A stretch of DNA of 64,000 bases from Arcicella sp040387735 (GCA_040387735.1 JAZKDE010000024.1:1-64000), one strand, 5' to 3'. Shown: positions 43,200 to 53,210, numbered from the stretch's first letter. Made by a program: numbers and translations. The notes: generated by a model from the letters alone, not told the origin.

Positions 43200-45803
43200 A
43201 TGAAAAAATTATTCAAATTAGCTCTGCTAATTATTCCTGTATTAGTCAGTACCACACTATTCGGACAAGGTATCAAAGGAAAAGTAATTGATGCCGACAT
43301 TAAAGAGGGAGTCGTTGGAGCAACAATTACCATCGAAAATACTCCTTACAGTACTTCCACTGACCTTCAAGGTAGTTATTCTATCAAACTCCCCAAAGGC
43401 GACTATAAAATGAGCGTTAGTTTCCCGGGTTATGAAAAGAAAGTTATTTCTATCATCGTTCCTGCAACTGCTGTAATTATTATGCCCGATATTTCCTTGG
43501 AAGAAGCCATTACTACTTCCCAAGATGAAGTATTGGTTTTAGTAGGTAGCCGTGCCACTGAAGGACGTGGTAAAAATGAAACTACTGCCCCAATTGACGT
43601 AGTTACTGCTGAGCAACTGCAAGCATTCGGACAAATGGATTTAAATCAAATTCTTCACTTTTTAGTACCAGCTTTCAATTCAAATCGTCAATCTGGGTCG
43701 GATATTGCTGACCACATTGACCCTACGTCGTTGAGAGGTTTAGGGCCTGACCAAACATTAGTACTGATTAATGGAAAACGTTATCACCAAACAGCCCTTA
43801 TCGGAACATTTGGTTCCCGAGGAAAGGGAAATACTGGAACCGATTTAAACACAATTCCAGTTGCTTCAATTGATCACATCGAGATTTTGCGTGATGGTGC
43901 TGCTGCTCAATACGGTTCTGATGCCATTGCGGGTGTAATTAATATTGTCTTAAAATCAAATACCCGAGAATTATCGGGTAGTATCAATTCAGGACTTTAC
44001 GGGGCAGGGGATGGTTTACAGCTAAACTCAAATCTGAATTATGGTTTAAAGATTGGACAAAATGGCTTCTTGAATCTTACCGCTGAAGTTTTATCAAAAG
44101 CAAAAACACTTCGTAAAGCCGATGATAAATATCTTGATAGTAATCCAAGAGCTTTATTTGGGGACGCCTCTTACGTAAACAGTAGTTTTTACTTGAATTC
44201 TGAAATTGAACTTACCCAAAATACGAAGTTTTATTCATCGGGTGGAGTTAATTTCCGTTCAACTGATGCCCAAGGTTTTACCGTTGATGCTAATAGTGAT
44301 AGAAATGTAAAATCGGTATTTCCGAATGGTTACGAGCCAAGAATTGGTTCTGATATTTTCGATGGTAGTTTAACGATTGGCTTGAAAACGAAAACACACA
44401 ACGGTTGGGATATAGATTTGTACAATACTTACGGAAAGAATAATATAAACCTTTCAACGCTAAATACGGTGAACCCATCGCAAGTTTTAAGTACGAGTGT
44501 AAAAAAACAAACCGACTTCAATGCGGGTGGTTATAATTTATCCCAAAATACTACGGGTTTAACTTTTACGAAGGGAATTGAAAGTATATTATCAGGTGTA
44601 AACCTTTCATTTGGAACTGAATTTAGAACAGATGCTTACGGGATTGTAGCTGGTGAAGAAGCTTCATGGAAACGTTATGGCGATAATATCACTATTGCGG
44701 GTGGTGCCCAAAATTTCCCAGGTATTCGCCCTGAAAATGCCTTGAAAGCTTCTCGTACCAATTTAGGCGTTTACGGTGATGCGGAGGTAAATATTACCAA
44801 ATCATGGTTAATTGCGACGGCACTTCGCTACGAAAATTATAGTGATTTTGGCGGAACATTAAATGGTAAAATTGCATCACGCATTAAAGCAAGTGATGCT
44901 CTCTCGTTCAGAGGTTCATTTAGTTCTGGTTTTAGAGCTCCTTCGTTGGCACAGGTTTATTTCGGAACGGTTATTAATGATGTAGTAGTTGACGAAGTAA
45001 CCCAAAAATCAATTTATGTTGAACGTTTGATTGCCAATAATCAAAGTCCAATCACGAAAGCTTTGGGAGTTCCTTCATTAAAACAAGAAACCTCATTGAA
45101 TGCCAGTTTAGGATTTGTAATTCAGCCGAGTAAAGACTTCTCAATCTCGGTTGATGGTTATGCGGTAAGCGTGAAAAACCGTATTATTTTAACGGGAGAA
45201 TTCTCCGCATCAGATCAAGGTCTTGAAAATATATTTAATAATTTGGGGGTTGTAGCAGCTCAATTTTTTGCTAATGCTTTGGATACAAAGACCTACGGAA
45301 TAGATGTTGTAGCAAATAATACCGCAACAATTGGAGAAGGTACTTTAACTTCTTCGTTGGCATTTAATTATAATAACCTTGAGATTGAAAAGGTAAATAC
45401 GACGGCTGCATTAGCAGGAAGAGAAGAACAATTTTTGGATAGACGTGAACGCTCATTAATTCCTTATGCTGCTCCTAAATACAAATTTCATGCTTTATTT
45501 GATTATAAACTTAATAGGTTTTCTTCTTCAGTTAGATTCTCGGGTTTCTCATCAATTGATTTTGTAGATTATAATTCGGCGAATACGGCAATGAATCACT
45601 ACGATGCGAAGGTTACTACTGATTTATCCGTGGGGTATGCTTTAACGGATAATCTTAAATTTATTTTAAATGGGTCGAATATTTTCAATGCTTATCCAAC
45701 CAAACAAAATCCAAATGATACTGAAACGGGGGGAATGTACGAGGCTGTTCAAATGGGTTTTGGAGGAAGTTTTTATTCAGTTCGTTTGAAGTTTAAGTTT
45801 TAG
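43200..45803 (+). CDS. TonB-dependent receptor with CarboxypepD-like N-terminal domain
   Basis: An 867-residue outer-membrane receptor. The signal peptide ends LFGQ (23). Residues about 24-100 form a carboxypeptidase-regulatory-like domain (GIKGKVIDADIKEGVVGATI). The plug carries APIDVVTAEQLQAFG, TSLRGLGPDQTLVLINGKR and ILRDGAAAQYGSDAIAGVINIVLK. The barrel ends in FYSVRLKFKF. It resembles catecholate/iron-complex type receptors, has no SusD partner, and is a close paralogue of the receptor at 58223-61288 (shared LRDGAAAQYGSDAIAG). TonB-C protein downstream (113-base gap). Ligand unknown. Confidence 0.9.
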   Translation: MKKLFKLALLIIPVLVSTTLFGQGIKGKVIDADIKEGVVGATITIENTPYSTSTDLQGSYSIKLPKGDYKMSVSFPGYEKKVISIIVPATAVIIMPDISLEEAITTSQDEVLVLVGSRATEGRGKNETTAPIDVVTAEQLQAFGQMDLNQILHFLVPAFNSNRQSGSDIADHIDPTSLRGLGPDQTLVLINGKRYHQTALIGTFGSRGKGNTGTDLNTIPVASIDHIEILRDGAAAQYGSDAIAGVINIVLKSNTRELSGSINSGLYGAGDGLQLNSNLNYGLKIGQNGFLNLTAEVLSKAKTLRKADDKYLDSNPRALFGDASYVNSSFYLNSEIELTQNTKFYSSGGVNFRSTDAQGFTVDANSDRNVKSVFPNGYEPRIGSDIFDGSLTIGLKTKTHNGWDIDLYNTYGKNNINLSTLNTVNPSQVLSTSVKKQTDFNAGGYNLSQNTTGLTFTKGIESILSGVNLSFGTEFRTDAYGIVAGEEASWKRYGDNITIAGGAQNFPGIRPENALKASRTNLGVYGDAEVNITKSWLIATALRYENYSDFGGTLNGKIASRIKASDALSFRGSFSSGFRAPSLAQVYFGTVINDVVVDEVTQKSIYVERLIANNQSPITKALGVPSLKQETSLNASLGFVIQPSKDFSISVDGYAVSVKNRIILTGEFSASDQGLENIFNNLGVVAAQFFANALDTKTYGIDVVANNTATIGEGTLTSSLAFNYNNLEIEKVNTTAALAGREEQFLDRRERSLIPYAAPKYKFHALFDYKLNRFSSSVRFSGFSSIDFVDYNSANTAMNHYDAKVTTDLSVGYALTDNLKFILNGSNIFNAYPTKQNPNDTETGGMYEAVQMGFGGSFYSVRLKFKF

Positions 45804-45810
45804 AGACTTA

Positions 45811-45895
45811 CCTGATAATTGTTATTGATTGACCTCGTATTTGTATTATGTCTAATCTTATAAAATACGGCAGGCAGCTTGATAACAATTATTGG
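45811..45895. repeat. long imperfect inverted repeat between receptor and TonB-C gene
   Basis: 45811-45842 (CCTGATAATTGTTATTGATT onward) pairs imperfectly with 45862-45895, with an inner CGTATTT/AAAATACG pairing. It occupies the spacer between the two genes and may act as terminator or mRNA stabiliser. Confidence 0.5.
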
Positions 45896-45916
45896 TTAAT
45901 ATAATTACCCATAAAG

Positions 45917-46771
45917 ATGAAAAATATACTAATCTTACTTTGTCTTCTGCTGACAGAAAACCCGCTTTATGCCCAGCGGTGGAGTTCCGCATTCGTGGGA
46001 AAACCCGAATCCCGTGCCATCTATGCTTCTAATGTTGCCAAAGCTATTCAGAATGCTTGGGAGAATGAATTGTCTTCAAGAGATAAAAAAGAAATGTTAC
46101 TTGATGAAATTATTTTTGGACAAGAAACCGAAAAGAAAGTTACAGATGAGCATGAAACGAATAAAATACCCGTGAGTAATATTGATGAAATTGAGGAAGT
46201 TTTAGGTATTAAAGAAAATGAAATTGACCCCGTAAAGAAGAAAAAAATAGATAATTCTGTGAGCGTAAGTACTCCAACAAAAAATGTTGAAAGTACGCAA
46301 AATAGAGTTATCAGTACAACGGCAATGGGTAACATTGACGAAGTAAAAGAGGCTACTGAGAATTTGAAACAAGATTTTGATGTACCTGAAAAAAGAGCAA
46401 GTACGTATCTGGATAAAAAAACTACGCTAACAATAAACAATGATGATATCGAAGTGGACACCATTTATGCTATTCCAGAAGTATCTGCAATTTTTCCTGG
46501 TGGATTAAATGCTCTAAAACATTTTTTTGCTAAAAATATTACGTCTCCCGAAAATATTGGACAAACTATTAAAGGAAAAGTATTTATAAGATTTATGGTG
46601 AGTACTGCTGGAGAGTTATCAAAAATATACGTAATAAAAGGTTTGATAGACGCTTGCAATCAAGAAGCATTGAGAGTTGTCAAAAAGATGCCCACTTGGA
46701 TACCAGCAACACAAGAAGGTAAAAAAGTGAACTCTTGGTACACTTTACCCATATATTTTGAACTTGATTAA
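45917..46771 (+). CDS. TonB C-terminal domain protein
   Basis: A 284-residue protein. The N-terminus MKNILILLCLLLTENPLYAQ looks like a cleavable signal peptide rather than the basic-plus-helix anchor of classical TonB. A long charged linker follows (about 30-185, rich in Lys/Glu/Asp/Val, with no proline-rich spacer). The C-terminal 95 residues are a TonB domain: FPGGLNALKHFFAKNI, IKGKVFIRFMVSTAGELSKI, ACNQEALRVVKKMPTWIPA. It may couple to the upstream receptor, but a periplasmic, unanchored form would need another energy source, so its real role is open. Confidence 0.82.
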   Translation: MKNILILLCLLLTENPLYAQRWSSAFVGKPESRAIYASNVAKAIQNAWENELSSRDKKEMLLDEIIFGQETEKKVTDEHETNKIPVSNIDEIEEVLGIKENEIDPVKKKKIDNSVSVSTPTKNVESTQNRVISTTAMGNIDEVKEATENLKQDFDVPEKRASTYLDKKTTLTINNDDIEVDTIYAIPEVSAIFPGGLNALKHFFAKNITSPENIGQTIKGKVFIRFMVSTAGELSKIYVIKGLIDACNQEALRVVKKMPTWIPATQEGKKVNSWYTLPIYFELD

Positions 46772-46858
46772 CCCCGAAGTTCATAAAAGAAGTTGAATTA
46801 ACCCCAAATTAACCACGCCCCTTAAATATTTACTTTTAGAAACTTTGTTGATTTTTAC

Positions 46859-46883
46859 AGCCCTCTTGATTTTCAAGAGGGCT
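46859..46883 (+). terminator. terminator after the TonB-C gene
   Basis: Perfect 11-base stem AGCCCTCTTGA (46859-46869) with TCAAGAGGGCT (46873-46883), 3-base loop, followed by a T-rich run. It is 87 bases past the stop. Confidence 0.75.
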
Positions 46884-47513
46884 TGTTTCGTGGTTGTTTT
46901 AATCGTAAAAATTCTTACATTTGTCAGAGTAAAACAATTATTGATTAAGTTAGTTATTAGGTTATTAATGTTTGGTTTTCCCAATTATGGTAAATCTTAA
47001 CAGTTTTCTATAAAAAATAGGTCTAAATTTTATGTTTTCGTTTACACTGAGATAGTTATTACTAAACTTTTCTGAATGTTTATTGCAACATTTTAGCCTT
47101 ATTTTCCCCAAAAAATTCTTGATGAAGTTATTAATTTCAGTTAAAAGTCGTTTTTTAAAGAAAAAATGACAATCAAAGATAGCTGAAGAAGTTTACTTGT
47201 ACCCGAAAGAAAACATGGGAAATATTATTCTGGTGGGATCCCTTAGAAAATTGAATAAACGGAGAAAACATTAACAAATGCGAATAAATATCATATTGTG
47301 CTACCGCATAATAAAAAGACAGAGGCAAATATTTGATTTGTAAGGTTAAATATTTATGTTTGTCTCTATACTGCGTAAAGCTTTAAGTTTAATTGGTTCA
47401 GTTAGTAATTCATTTTGATAGAGAAATAATTGGTTGTACGATATTTGTATATAATTATATTAAAAATATAAAATAAGTTGTGAGGAATTAGTTTTTCTTT
47501 GAACTCATAGCTT

Positions 47514-47570
47514 TATTTTGGTGTGTTAGTGATACATTTTGGCGAACCTTTTTGGGGCTCGCCAAATTCT
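47514..47570 (+). ncRNA. repeated leader-plus-hairpin element, copy 2 (possible sRNA or terminator)
   Basis: Reads TATTTTGGTGTGTTAGTGAT, a short spacer, then stem TTTGGCGAACC (47538-47548) with GGCTCGCCAAA (47556-47566) and a T-rich tail. It matches copy 1 (minus strand, 14889-14944) along almost its full length. It lies about 740 bases after the TonB-C gene, too far for its terminator, which favours an independent transcript. Confidence 0.45.
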
Positions 47571-47603
47571 TTATATACGGGTTTTAGAATTCTTTGATCG
47601 TTT

Positions 47604-50366
47604 TTATTCCTTCGTAATAAACTCATCTAAATTCAGAATTGCAGTGGCAACCATCATTTTTGCGGCAAGATCAGGCATATTTTTAGGAAGTGTATTGTCG
47701 GGACAATAGCCCAAAAACGTCATTGCATCCGCAGGTTTAGACTTGAAACTTCGATATGATTTTTGGTATAAATTATTTAGAATCAATAATTTATCATTTG
47801 AGATTTCTTTTGCCATTGCCAACTGATACCCCTTTCTAATCTGTTCATTAATAGTACCTTTTTCTTCACTCATTCGCTGGGCAAAATACTTGGCACATTC
47901 CACATAAACGGGGTCGTTTAAAGTAGTAAGTGCTTGTAAAGGTGTGTTGGTACGTAAACGTCTTGCCAAACAAATTTCCCTACTTGTTCCGTCAAAAGTT
48001 ATCATAGATGGGTATGGACTACTTCTCCGCAAATAAGTATATAAAGCCCTACGAAATTGATCATCGCCTTCACTCAGTTTCCAACTTGCTCCACTGTATG
48101 GAATTCGCCAAATACCTTCTGGTTGATAGGGCATAACACTTTTACCGTAGATTTTATTACTTAAAATTCCACTAACAAATAAGGCTTGGTCACGTACTTG
48201 TTCGGCTGATAATCTGACTCTTGGCCCACGAGTAAAAAAACGATTTGTGGGGTCTTTTTCTAACATTTCGGGCGTAACTTTTGAGTCTTGCTGATAAGTT
48301 GCAGACAAGACAATCTCCCGCAGAAGTTTTTTAGGTTGCCAATTATATTCTTTCATAAATTTAATCGAGAGATAGTCTAATAAGGGAGGATTTGAAGGTG
48401 TAAAACCTTGTGTTCCAAAATCTTCAATCGTTTCTACGAGTCCAATGCCAAATATTTGTTCCCAGAAACGATTGACAGCTACTCGGGCAGTTAATGGATT
48501 TTGCTCACTACCAATCCAAGTAGCTAAACCCAAACGGTTTTTGGGTAATCCTTTGGGCAAACTTCCGAATAAAGCAGGAATATCGGGTTGAACTTCTTTG
48601 CCTTTAGCCGTCCAGCCACCCCGTTCAAAAATATGAGATTTTCGATGAAGATATTTAGGATTTTCGTCCATAATCAAGGTTACATCCGTATGAAGGGTTA
48701 TTAATCGCCAAAACTCATTTTGGCTTGTTTGATATTCAGGCGAATTTTTTGCGGGAAATTCACTCAAAAATCCAAACCAATCAAATAAAGCGGTATATTC
48801 TTCAGTGCCTTTCATGATAGGATTGGTTGTGGACAAATATAAATCATGAATACCGCCTACGGGTTTGAAAGTTAGTTTGTCTGGAGCAAAACCTTGGGTG
48901 GTGTCTAATTTTGCAGTGAATAAAATTACCCCATCAGGTTTGTCTAATCTTACGGTCAATGTTCCTCCCAATTTCCAACAATTATATTGGTAAATCATCA
49001 AGTTTTTGTTGGTCAAATCGACGTTTTTGAGTCGGGCTGAACCCCCATTTTGAATGCCTAAAAATTTCGTATCCGATAGTTCTGACTTTATGAATTCATC
49101 ACAAGTCAGTGAGTTGTACGTTGGTTGCCAAGTTTTCAAAAATTTGGTATATTCTTTAGCTTTTTCAATGGAAGAGTTTTTCTGAATCCACTGTTTAATA
49201 TTTTCAACTTTGGTTGCATCTTCTTTTTTGTAAAGTCTTAAATGTGGATAATCCCCGAAAGTATCTTCGTCACGAGTATTATTGAAAAATGCCATATATT
49301 TGTAATAATCTTCGTGCCGAAAAGGGTCGTAGGGATGACTATGACACTGAATGCAGCCAAAAGTTGTTCCTTGCAAAACCTCCCAAGTCGTATTAACTCT
49401 ATCTAAAATAGCCGCTGTTCTAAATTCTTCATTGTCCGTTCCTCCTTCATCATTGGTCATGGTATTGCGGTGGAATCCCGTGGCAATCAATTGATTATCC
49501 GTTGGATTTGGCAATAAATCGCCTGCCAATTGCTCTTTAATAAATTGATTATACGGCATATCTTGATTAAATGCCTCAATTACATAATCTCGGTATTTCC
49601 AGATACTCCGAACATCATCCCGTTCGTAGCCTTTAGTATCAGAATATCGGGCCAAATCCAGCCACATTCCCGCCCAACGTTCACCGTAGTGAGGAGATGC
49701 CAATAGTTTATCGACGGCTTTGGGGTAAGCTGTTTCAGATTTATCATTCAAAAAATCAGTAAGTTGTTGTTCGGTAGGAGGTAAGCCAGTGAGGTCGAGA
49801 GAAACACGACGGAGGAGAATGGCTTTTTCAGCTTGCTTTGAATGAGTAAGGTTTTCGTTTTTTAATTTATCCGAAACAAAATAATCAAGGTCATTTTTCT
49901 CCCATTTTGGAGAGAACCAATCTGCAAAACCCGCCAAGAAACTTTTCCCAGGAATGGGAGGTAACTCAGGCGTAGTAAATGCCCAATGTTCACCCCATTT
50001 AGCTCCTTGTTTAACCCATTTAGTCAAAATTTCGATGTCTTCTTTTGATAATTGTTCCGCCTGATAAGGCATTCGCTCTTCGGGGTCTTTGTGCGTAAGG
50101 CGAGTAATGAAATCTGAATGTTCGGGGTCGCCAGCAATGATCGCAGGTTTGCCAGATTTGGTTTTTCCTAAGGCTTCTTCCCGAAAAAGTACACTAAATC
50201 CGCCCTGTTTTTTTACCCCACCGTGACAAGCAATGCAGTTTTTATTCAAGATTGGTTTAACTTGAGTACTGTAATCAATTTCATCACCGTGTTCGAATAG
50301 CGAATACAGGGAAAAACTGCTCACTAATACGGCAGAACCCCAAAATAGTATTTTATTAATATTCAT
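47604..50366 (-). CDS. PSCyt1/DUF1549/DUF1553 cytochrome-type protein
   Basis: A 920-residue exported protein. After a signal or anchor helix (5-22) comes a cytochrome c-type domain with heme motif CIACH at 44-48 and the MPYQAEQLS region. DUF1549 follows (LRRVSLDLTGLPPTEQQLTDF, GERWAGMWLDLARYSDTKGYE) with a second GCIQCHSHPYDPF. DUF1553 ends the protein (TWIGSEQNPLTARVAVNRFWEQ in two parts, then GPRVRLSAEQVRDQALF). These proteins pair with DUF1501 proteins; the nearest one follows 5.8 kb downstream on the same strand. Biochemical role unknown, probably polymer or sulfate-ester breakdown by context in other phyla. Confidence 0.88.
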   Translation of the reverse strand: MNINKILFWGSAVLVSSFSLYSLFEHGDEIDYSTQVKPILNKNCIACHGGVKKQGGFSVLFREEALGKTKSGKPAIIAGDPEHSDFITRLTHKDPEERMPYQAEQLSKEDIEILTKWVKQGAKWGEHWAFTTPELPPIPGKSFLAGFADWFSPKWEKNDLDYFVSDKLKNENLTHSKQAEKAILLRRVSLDLTGLPPTEQQLTDFLNDKSETAYPKAVDKLLASPHYGERWAGMWLDLARYSDTKGYERDDVRSIWKYRDYVIEAFNQDMPYNQFIKEQLAGDLLPNPTDNQLIATGFHRNTMTNDEGGTDNEEFRTAAILDRVNTTWEVLQGTTFGCIQCHSHPYDPFRHEDYYKYMAFFNNTRDEDTFGDYPHLRLYKKEDATKVENIKQWIQKNSSIEKAKEYTKFLKTWQPTYNSLTCDEFIKSELSDTKFLGIQNGGSARLKNVDLTNKNLMIYQYNCWKLGGTLTVRLDKPDGVILFTAKLDTTQGFAPDKLTFKPVGGIHDLYLSTTNPIMKGTEEYTALFDWFGFLSEFPAKNSPEYQTSQNEFWRLITLHTDVTLIMDENPKYLHRKSHIFERGGWTAKGKEVQPDIPALFGSLPKGLPKNRLGLATWIGSEQNPLTARVAVNRFWEQIFGIGLVETIEDFGTQGFTPSNPPLLDYLSIKFMKEYNWQPKKLLREIVLSATYQQDSKVTPEMLEKDPTNRFFTRGPRVRLSAEQVRDQALFVSGILSNKIYGKSVMPYQPEGIWRIPYSGASWKLSEGDDQFRRALYTYLRRSSPYPSMITFDGTSREICLARRLRTNTPLQALTTLNDPVYVECAKYFAQRMSEEKGTINEQIRKGYQLAMAKEISNDKLLILNNLYQKSYRSFKSKPADAMTFLGYCPDNTLPKNMPDLAAKMMVATAILNLDEFITKE

Positions 50367-50491
50367 CTGAGCGTTTTTGAATTTTTAACTTTTCATCGGT
50401 CAATAAGTTATAAAAAAAAAGGCATTTTATTATGTGGTATCATCGGCTTTTGTTTTGGACAAAAAATACAGAGATAATTTACTATAAAATA

Positions 50492-50525
50492 AAAATCCCC
50501 GCAATTTTCAGATTGCAGGGATTTT
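50492..50525 (-). terminator. terminator hairpin downstream of the outer-membrane receptor
   Basis: AAAATCCCCGCAAT (50492-50505) pairs with ATTGCAGGGATTTT (50512-50525) with one mismatch and a 6-base loop. A second stem, GAAGGCTCA (50565-50573) with TGAGCCTTC (50588-50596), lies closer to the stop. Either can end the receptor transcript. Confidence 0.65.
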
Positions 50526-50612
50526 GTGTTGTGATGTGTTAGTTTTATTTTTACTATCAATAATGAAGGCTCAAATGTTAAACTATATGAGCCTTCGAGG
50601 TAATTAAATTTA

Positions 50613-53210
50613 TTATCTTGGACGACCGCCGCCACCCGTTGGTGCAGGAGTTGCCGCAGGCTGTTGTTGGCCGCCACCGCCGCCTTCGCCGCCTTCTTTC
50701 AAATCATCGTTATTAACTGATTTCTTCTTCTTTTTGGTATCACTAAAAGTCATTTTTCCGATGCGATAACTGAAGTTAATTTTGAAGTTCATATTACGCA
50801 AAGTAGTTGTACTATTTTGTGTAATTGTCGGCGAGTCGATATTGTTTTTGATGATGAATCCATTAGGTGTAAAAAAGTTTTCCGCTCCCAAGCCAATACT
50901 TCCTTTTTTGTTCAAGAAATCTTTCTTTACGCTCAAGCTGTAAATCCCGAATCCACTTTGATTTCCTTGTAATTGAACTTGATTTCCTCTATAAAAAGCA
51001 AAGGTTTGTAAGCCCCAACCTTTCGCCAGATTATAACTACCAAATAATCTGAAACTTGCCACAAATCCTTCGTTTTTAGCATTGTAGAGTGGATTTGGGT
51101 TGTTATTTTTCAAAATAGTGTAGTATAAATCTGTTCCACCACCCAATTGGAATTTATTAGAAATATTTACGTTTCCGAAAATGTTCATTCCGTAAGCATC
51201 TTCATTACCAATATTCAAATAGTTGGTTAAGATAATTGGTTTTCCTTGTGCATCAGTTGTACTGGTACGAACGCTTTGAATTCCACCTGTGGTATTTCTC
51301 ATGAAAAGTGCGGTAGTCAAAAAAGTATTTTTGAAGAAAGTATTAACCGTGAATTCGTAATTATTGGTAAATTCAGGAGCCAAATTTGGGTTTCCTTCTG
51401 TTACATTCGATGGGTTTGAAGCGTTACGATTCGGGTTCAAAAATTGTAAAGAAGGTCTTTGAATACGACGGTTGTAAGCTATTTTCAAAGTCGTTCCACC
51501 TTTCAAACTTTTAGATAAATTCACGCTTGGTACAAATGTTCCGTAATCAGCAATGTCAATATTTTTAGCCACACCACTTTCCGTAGTTTGAGTTGCATCA
51601 ATATTGGTGTATTCATAACGGCCACCCACTTTAAGGCTATATTTGCTTTTCGTTGTGAGGGTGTATGAAAGATACGAAGCGGTAATATTTTGGTCATAAT
51701 CTAATGAACCATTATTACCCACTTGTCGGAAAACTGAATTTACTTTTCTGAAAATTCCTTTTCCACCAAATTCAATCATCTGTGTTTTACCAATTGGTGT
51801 TTGATAATCAGCCTGTAAAGTTGATTCTTGATTGTAACTTGGATTGGTATTCGTGACAAGATTCAAGCCTAATTTAACCAATGAATCAGGTAGATTTAAG
51901 ATTGTGTTGGTGAAATCTGTATTACGATTATTTCGGCTGTATTGTCCCGAAAATGTAAATTCTTGTTGTGGCTTTTTGAAAGTATGCGTATAGTCAAAAT
52001 TGGCATCAATGTTATTTGAATTATCAATTGACTCAACATTACGGGTTGAAGAACTTGTTTGAAGATTGTTCTTGAATATCTGCGTTAACAAACCGTCTTG
52101 ATAACTTGATTGATTTCTGGCTCCAAGACGAACTGATGCCGTAATAGAGTTTGTTTTGTTAATGTCCCAGTCCCAACCTAATTGATAATTTCCGAATAAA
52201 CCATTGTTACGAGTTTCTGCTCCTTGAACATTTGTTGATTTACTTCCATCCGTTCCAGTAGTGATTTGAGTATTATCAAAACGACCGTTTATATTGTAGT
52301 TCGCTCTACCGAAACCTCCCAAAGAGAATCCCATGTTTCCTTTGCGATAGTTCCCATTTAATGATAAGTTTCCACCTCTGATACCAACGCTACTGTCTAA
52401 ATTAAGGGTAAGACCTTGTAAGGTATTTTTCTTAGTGATGATGTTAATAATTCCTGAAGAACCTTCAGCATCATATTTTGCCGATGGAGAAGTAATTACT
52501 TCCACCGATTTAATCATATCCGCAGGAATTTGTTTCAAGGCATCCGCAACGCTACTGGCAATGATGGTAGAAGGTTTATTGTTAATCAAAACCTTCACAT
52601 TTTGACTACCACGAAGCGATACATTTCCGTCCAAATCCACCGTTAATGAAGGAACTTTTCTTAAAACATCGGCTCCATCTCCACCTTTATTACTGGCATC
52701 TTTTTCGGCATTATAAACCAATCTATCCACTTTATCTTCCATCAAAGAACGTTGTCCTTCCACGGTTACTTCTTGAAGTGTTTGAGTACTTTGGTTTAAT
52801 TTAATAATGCCCAAGTCGATTTCGTCGTTTTTATTGACAATTTTAACGTCAACTCTTTTTGTTTGATAGCCCATAAATGAAATGGACAAAATATATTCGC
52901 CCGTAGCGATTTTGGTGAGTGAGAATTTCCCTTTATCGTCACAGATTGCTCCGTCAACGGGTTTTTTATCAGCTTTAGTAATGAGAGCAACGCTGGCGTA
53001 TTCAACCGCTTGTGAAGCAGATGAATCAATAACATATCCCGTTATTTTGGCAGAACCCTTTGAGGCAGCTTGTGCTGTGCCAGGAATGGCAGTTGGCTCA
53101 CTTTTTCTACCTCCGCCCATACCACCGAAGCCACCACCCATCGGGAATTGTGCTAAGATACTATTTGAGAAAGTGCCAAGAATTGTTAATAATAGTAATA
53201 TCTTTTTCAT
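50613..53210 (-). CDS. outer-membrane receptor, OMP_b-brl_3 type (TonB-dependent-like)
   Basis: About 865 residues from the ATG at 53210 (a TTG at 53270 would add a non-signal extension). The signal peptide ends SILAQ. A Gly/Met-rich stretch (MGGGFGGMGGG) precedes a CarboxypepD-like domain (KITGYVIDSSASQAVEYASV). A plug domain includes VEGQRSLMEDKVDRLVYNAEK, LRKVPSLTVDLDGNVSLRGS and VEVITSPSAKYDAEGSSGIINI. The remainder is a barrel. The C-terminus has an unusual Gly/Gln/Pro-rich tail (GGEGGGGGQQQPAATP) beyond the barrel end. Ligand unknown; no TonB-box or SusD partner was assigned. Confidence 0.88.
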   Translation of the reverse strand: MKKILLLLTILGTFSNSILAQFPMGGGFGGMGGGRKSEPTAIPGTAQAASKGSAKITGYVIDSSASQAVEYASVALITKADKKPVDGAICDDKGKFSLTKIATGEYILSISFMGYQTKRVDVKIVNKNDEIDLGIIKLNQSTQTLQEVTVEGQRSLMEDKVDRLVYNAEKDASNKGGDGADVLRKVPSLTVDLDGNVSLRGSQNVKVLINNKPSTIIASSVADALKQIPADMIKSVEVITSPSAKYDAEGSSGIINIITKKNTLQGLTLNLDSSVGIRGGNLSLNGNYRKGNMGFSLGGFGRANYNINGRFDNTQITTGTDGSKSTNVQGAETRNNGLFGNYQLGWDWDINKTNSITASVRLGARNQSSYQDGLLTQIFKNNLQTSSSTRNVESIDNSNNIDANFDYTHTFKKPQQEFTFSGQYSRNNRNTDFTNTILNLPDSLVKLGLNLVTNTNPSYNQESTLQADYQTPIGKTQMIEFGGKGIFRKVNSVFRQVGNNGSLDYDQNITASYLSYTLTTKSKYSLKVGGRYEYTNIDATQTTESGVAKNIDIADYGTFVPSVNLSKSLKGGTTLKIAYNRRIQRPSLQFLNPNRNASNPSNVTEGNPNLAPEFTNNYEFTVNTFFKNTFLTTALFMRNTTGGIQSVRTSTTDAQGKPIILTNYLNIGNEDAYGMNIFGNVNISNKFQLGGGTDLYYTILKNNNPNPLYNAKNEGFVASFRLFGSYNLAKGWGLQTFAFYRGNQVQLQGNQSGFGIYSLSVKKDFLNKKGSIGLGAENFFTPNGFIIKNNIDSPTITQNSTTTLRNMNFKINFSYRIGKMTFSDTKKKKKSVNNDDLKEGGEGGGGGQQQPAATPAPTGGGGRPR

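Larger units (their letters stand above)
46772..47603. other. 832-base gap between convergent genes
   Basis: No gene is supported. It holds a terminator at 46859-46883, an imperfect palindrome at about 47302-47376 (CGCATAATAAAAAGACAGAG against GTCTCTATACTGCG), and copy 2 of the repeated hairpin element at 47514-47570. A 67-codon minus-strand frame (46781-46984) crosses the terminator and looks accidental. The rest is AT-rich with no coding signal. Confidence 0.5.

Noticed and set aside
46048..46464. 138-codon minus-strand ORF rich in Ser/Phe/Val
   Set aside because: Antisense shadow of the charged linker of the TonB-C gene.
46781..46984. 67-codon minus-strand ORF in an intergenic gap
   Set aside because: Crosses a perfect terminator hairpin and has a low-complexity Ile/Asn/Lys composition.
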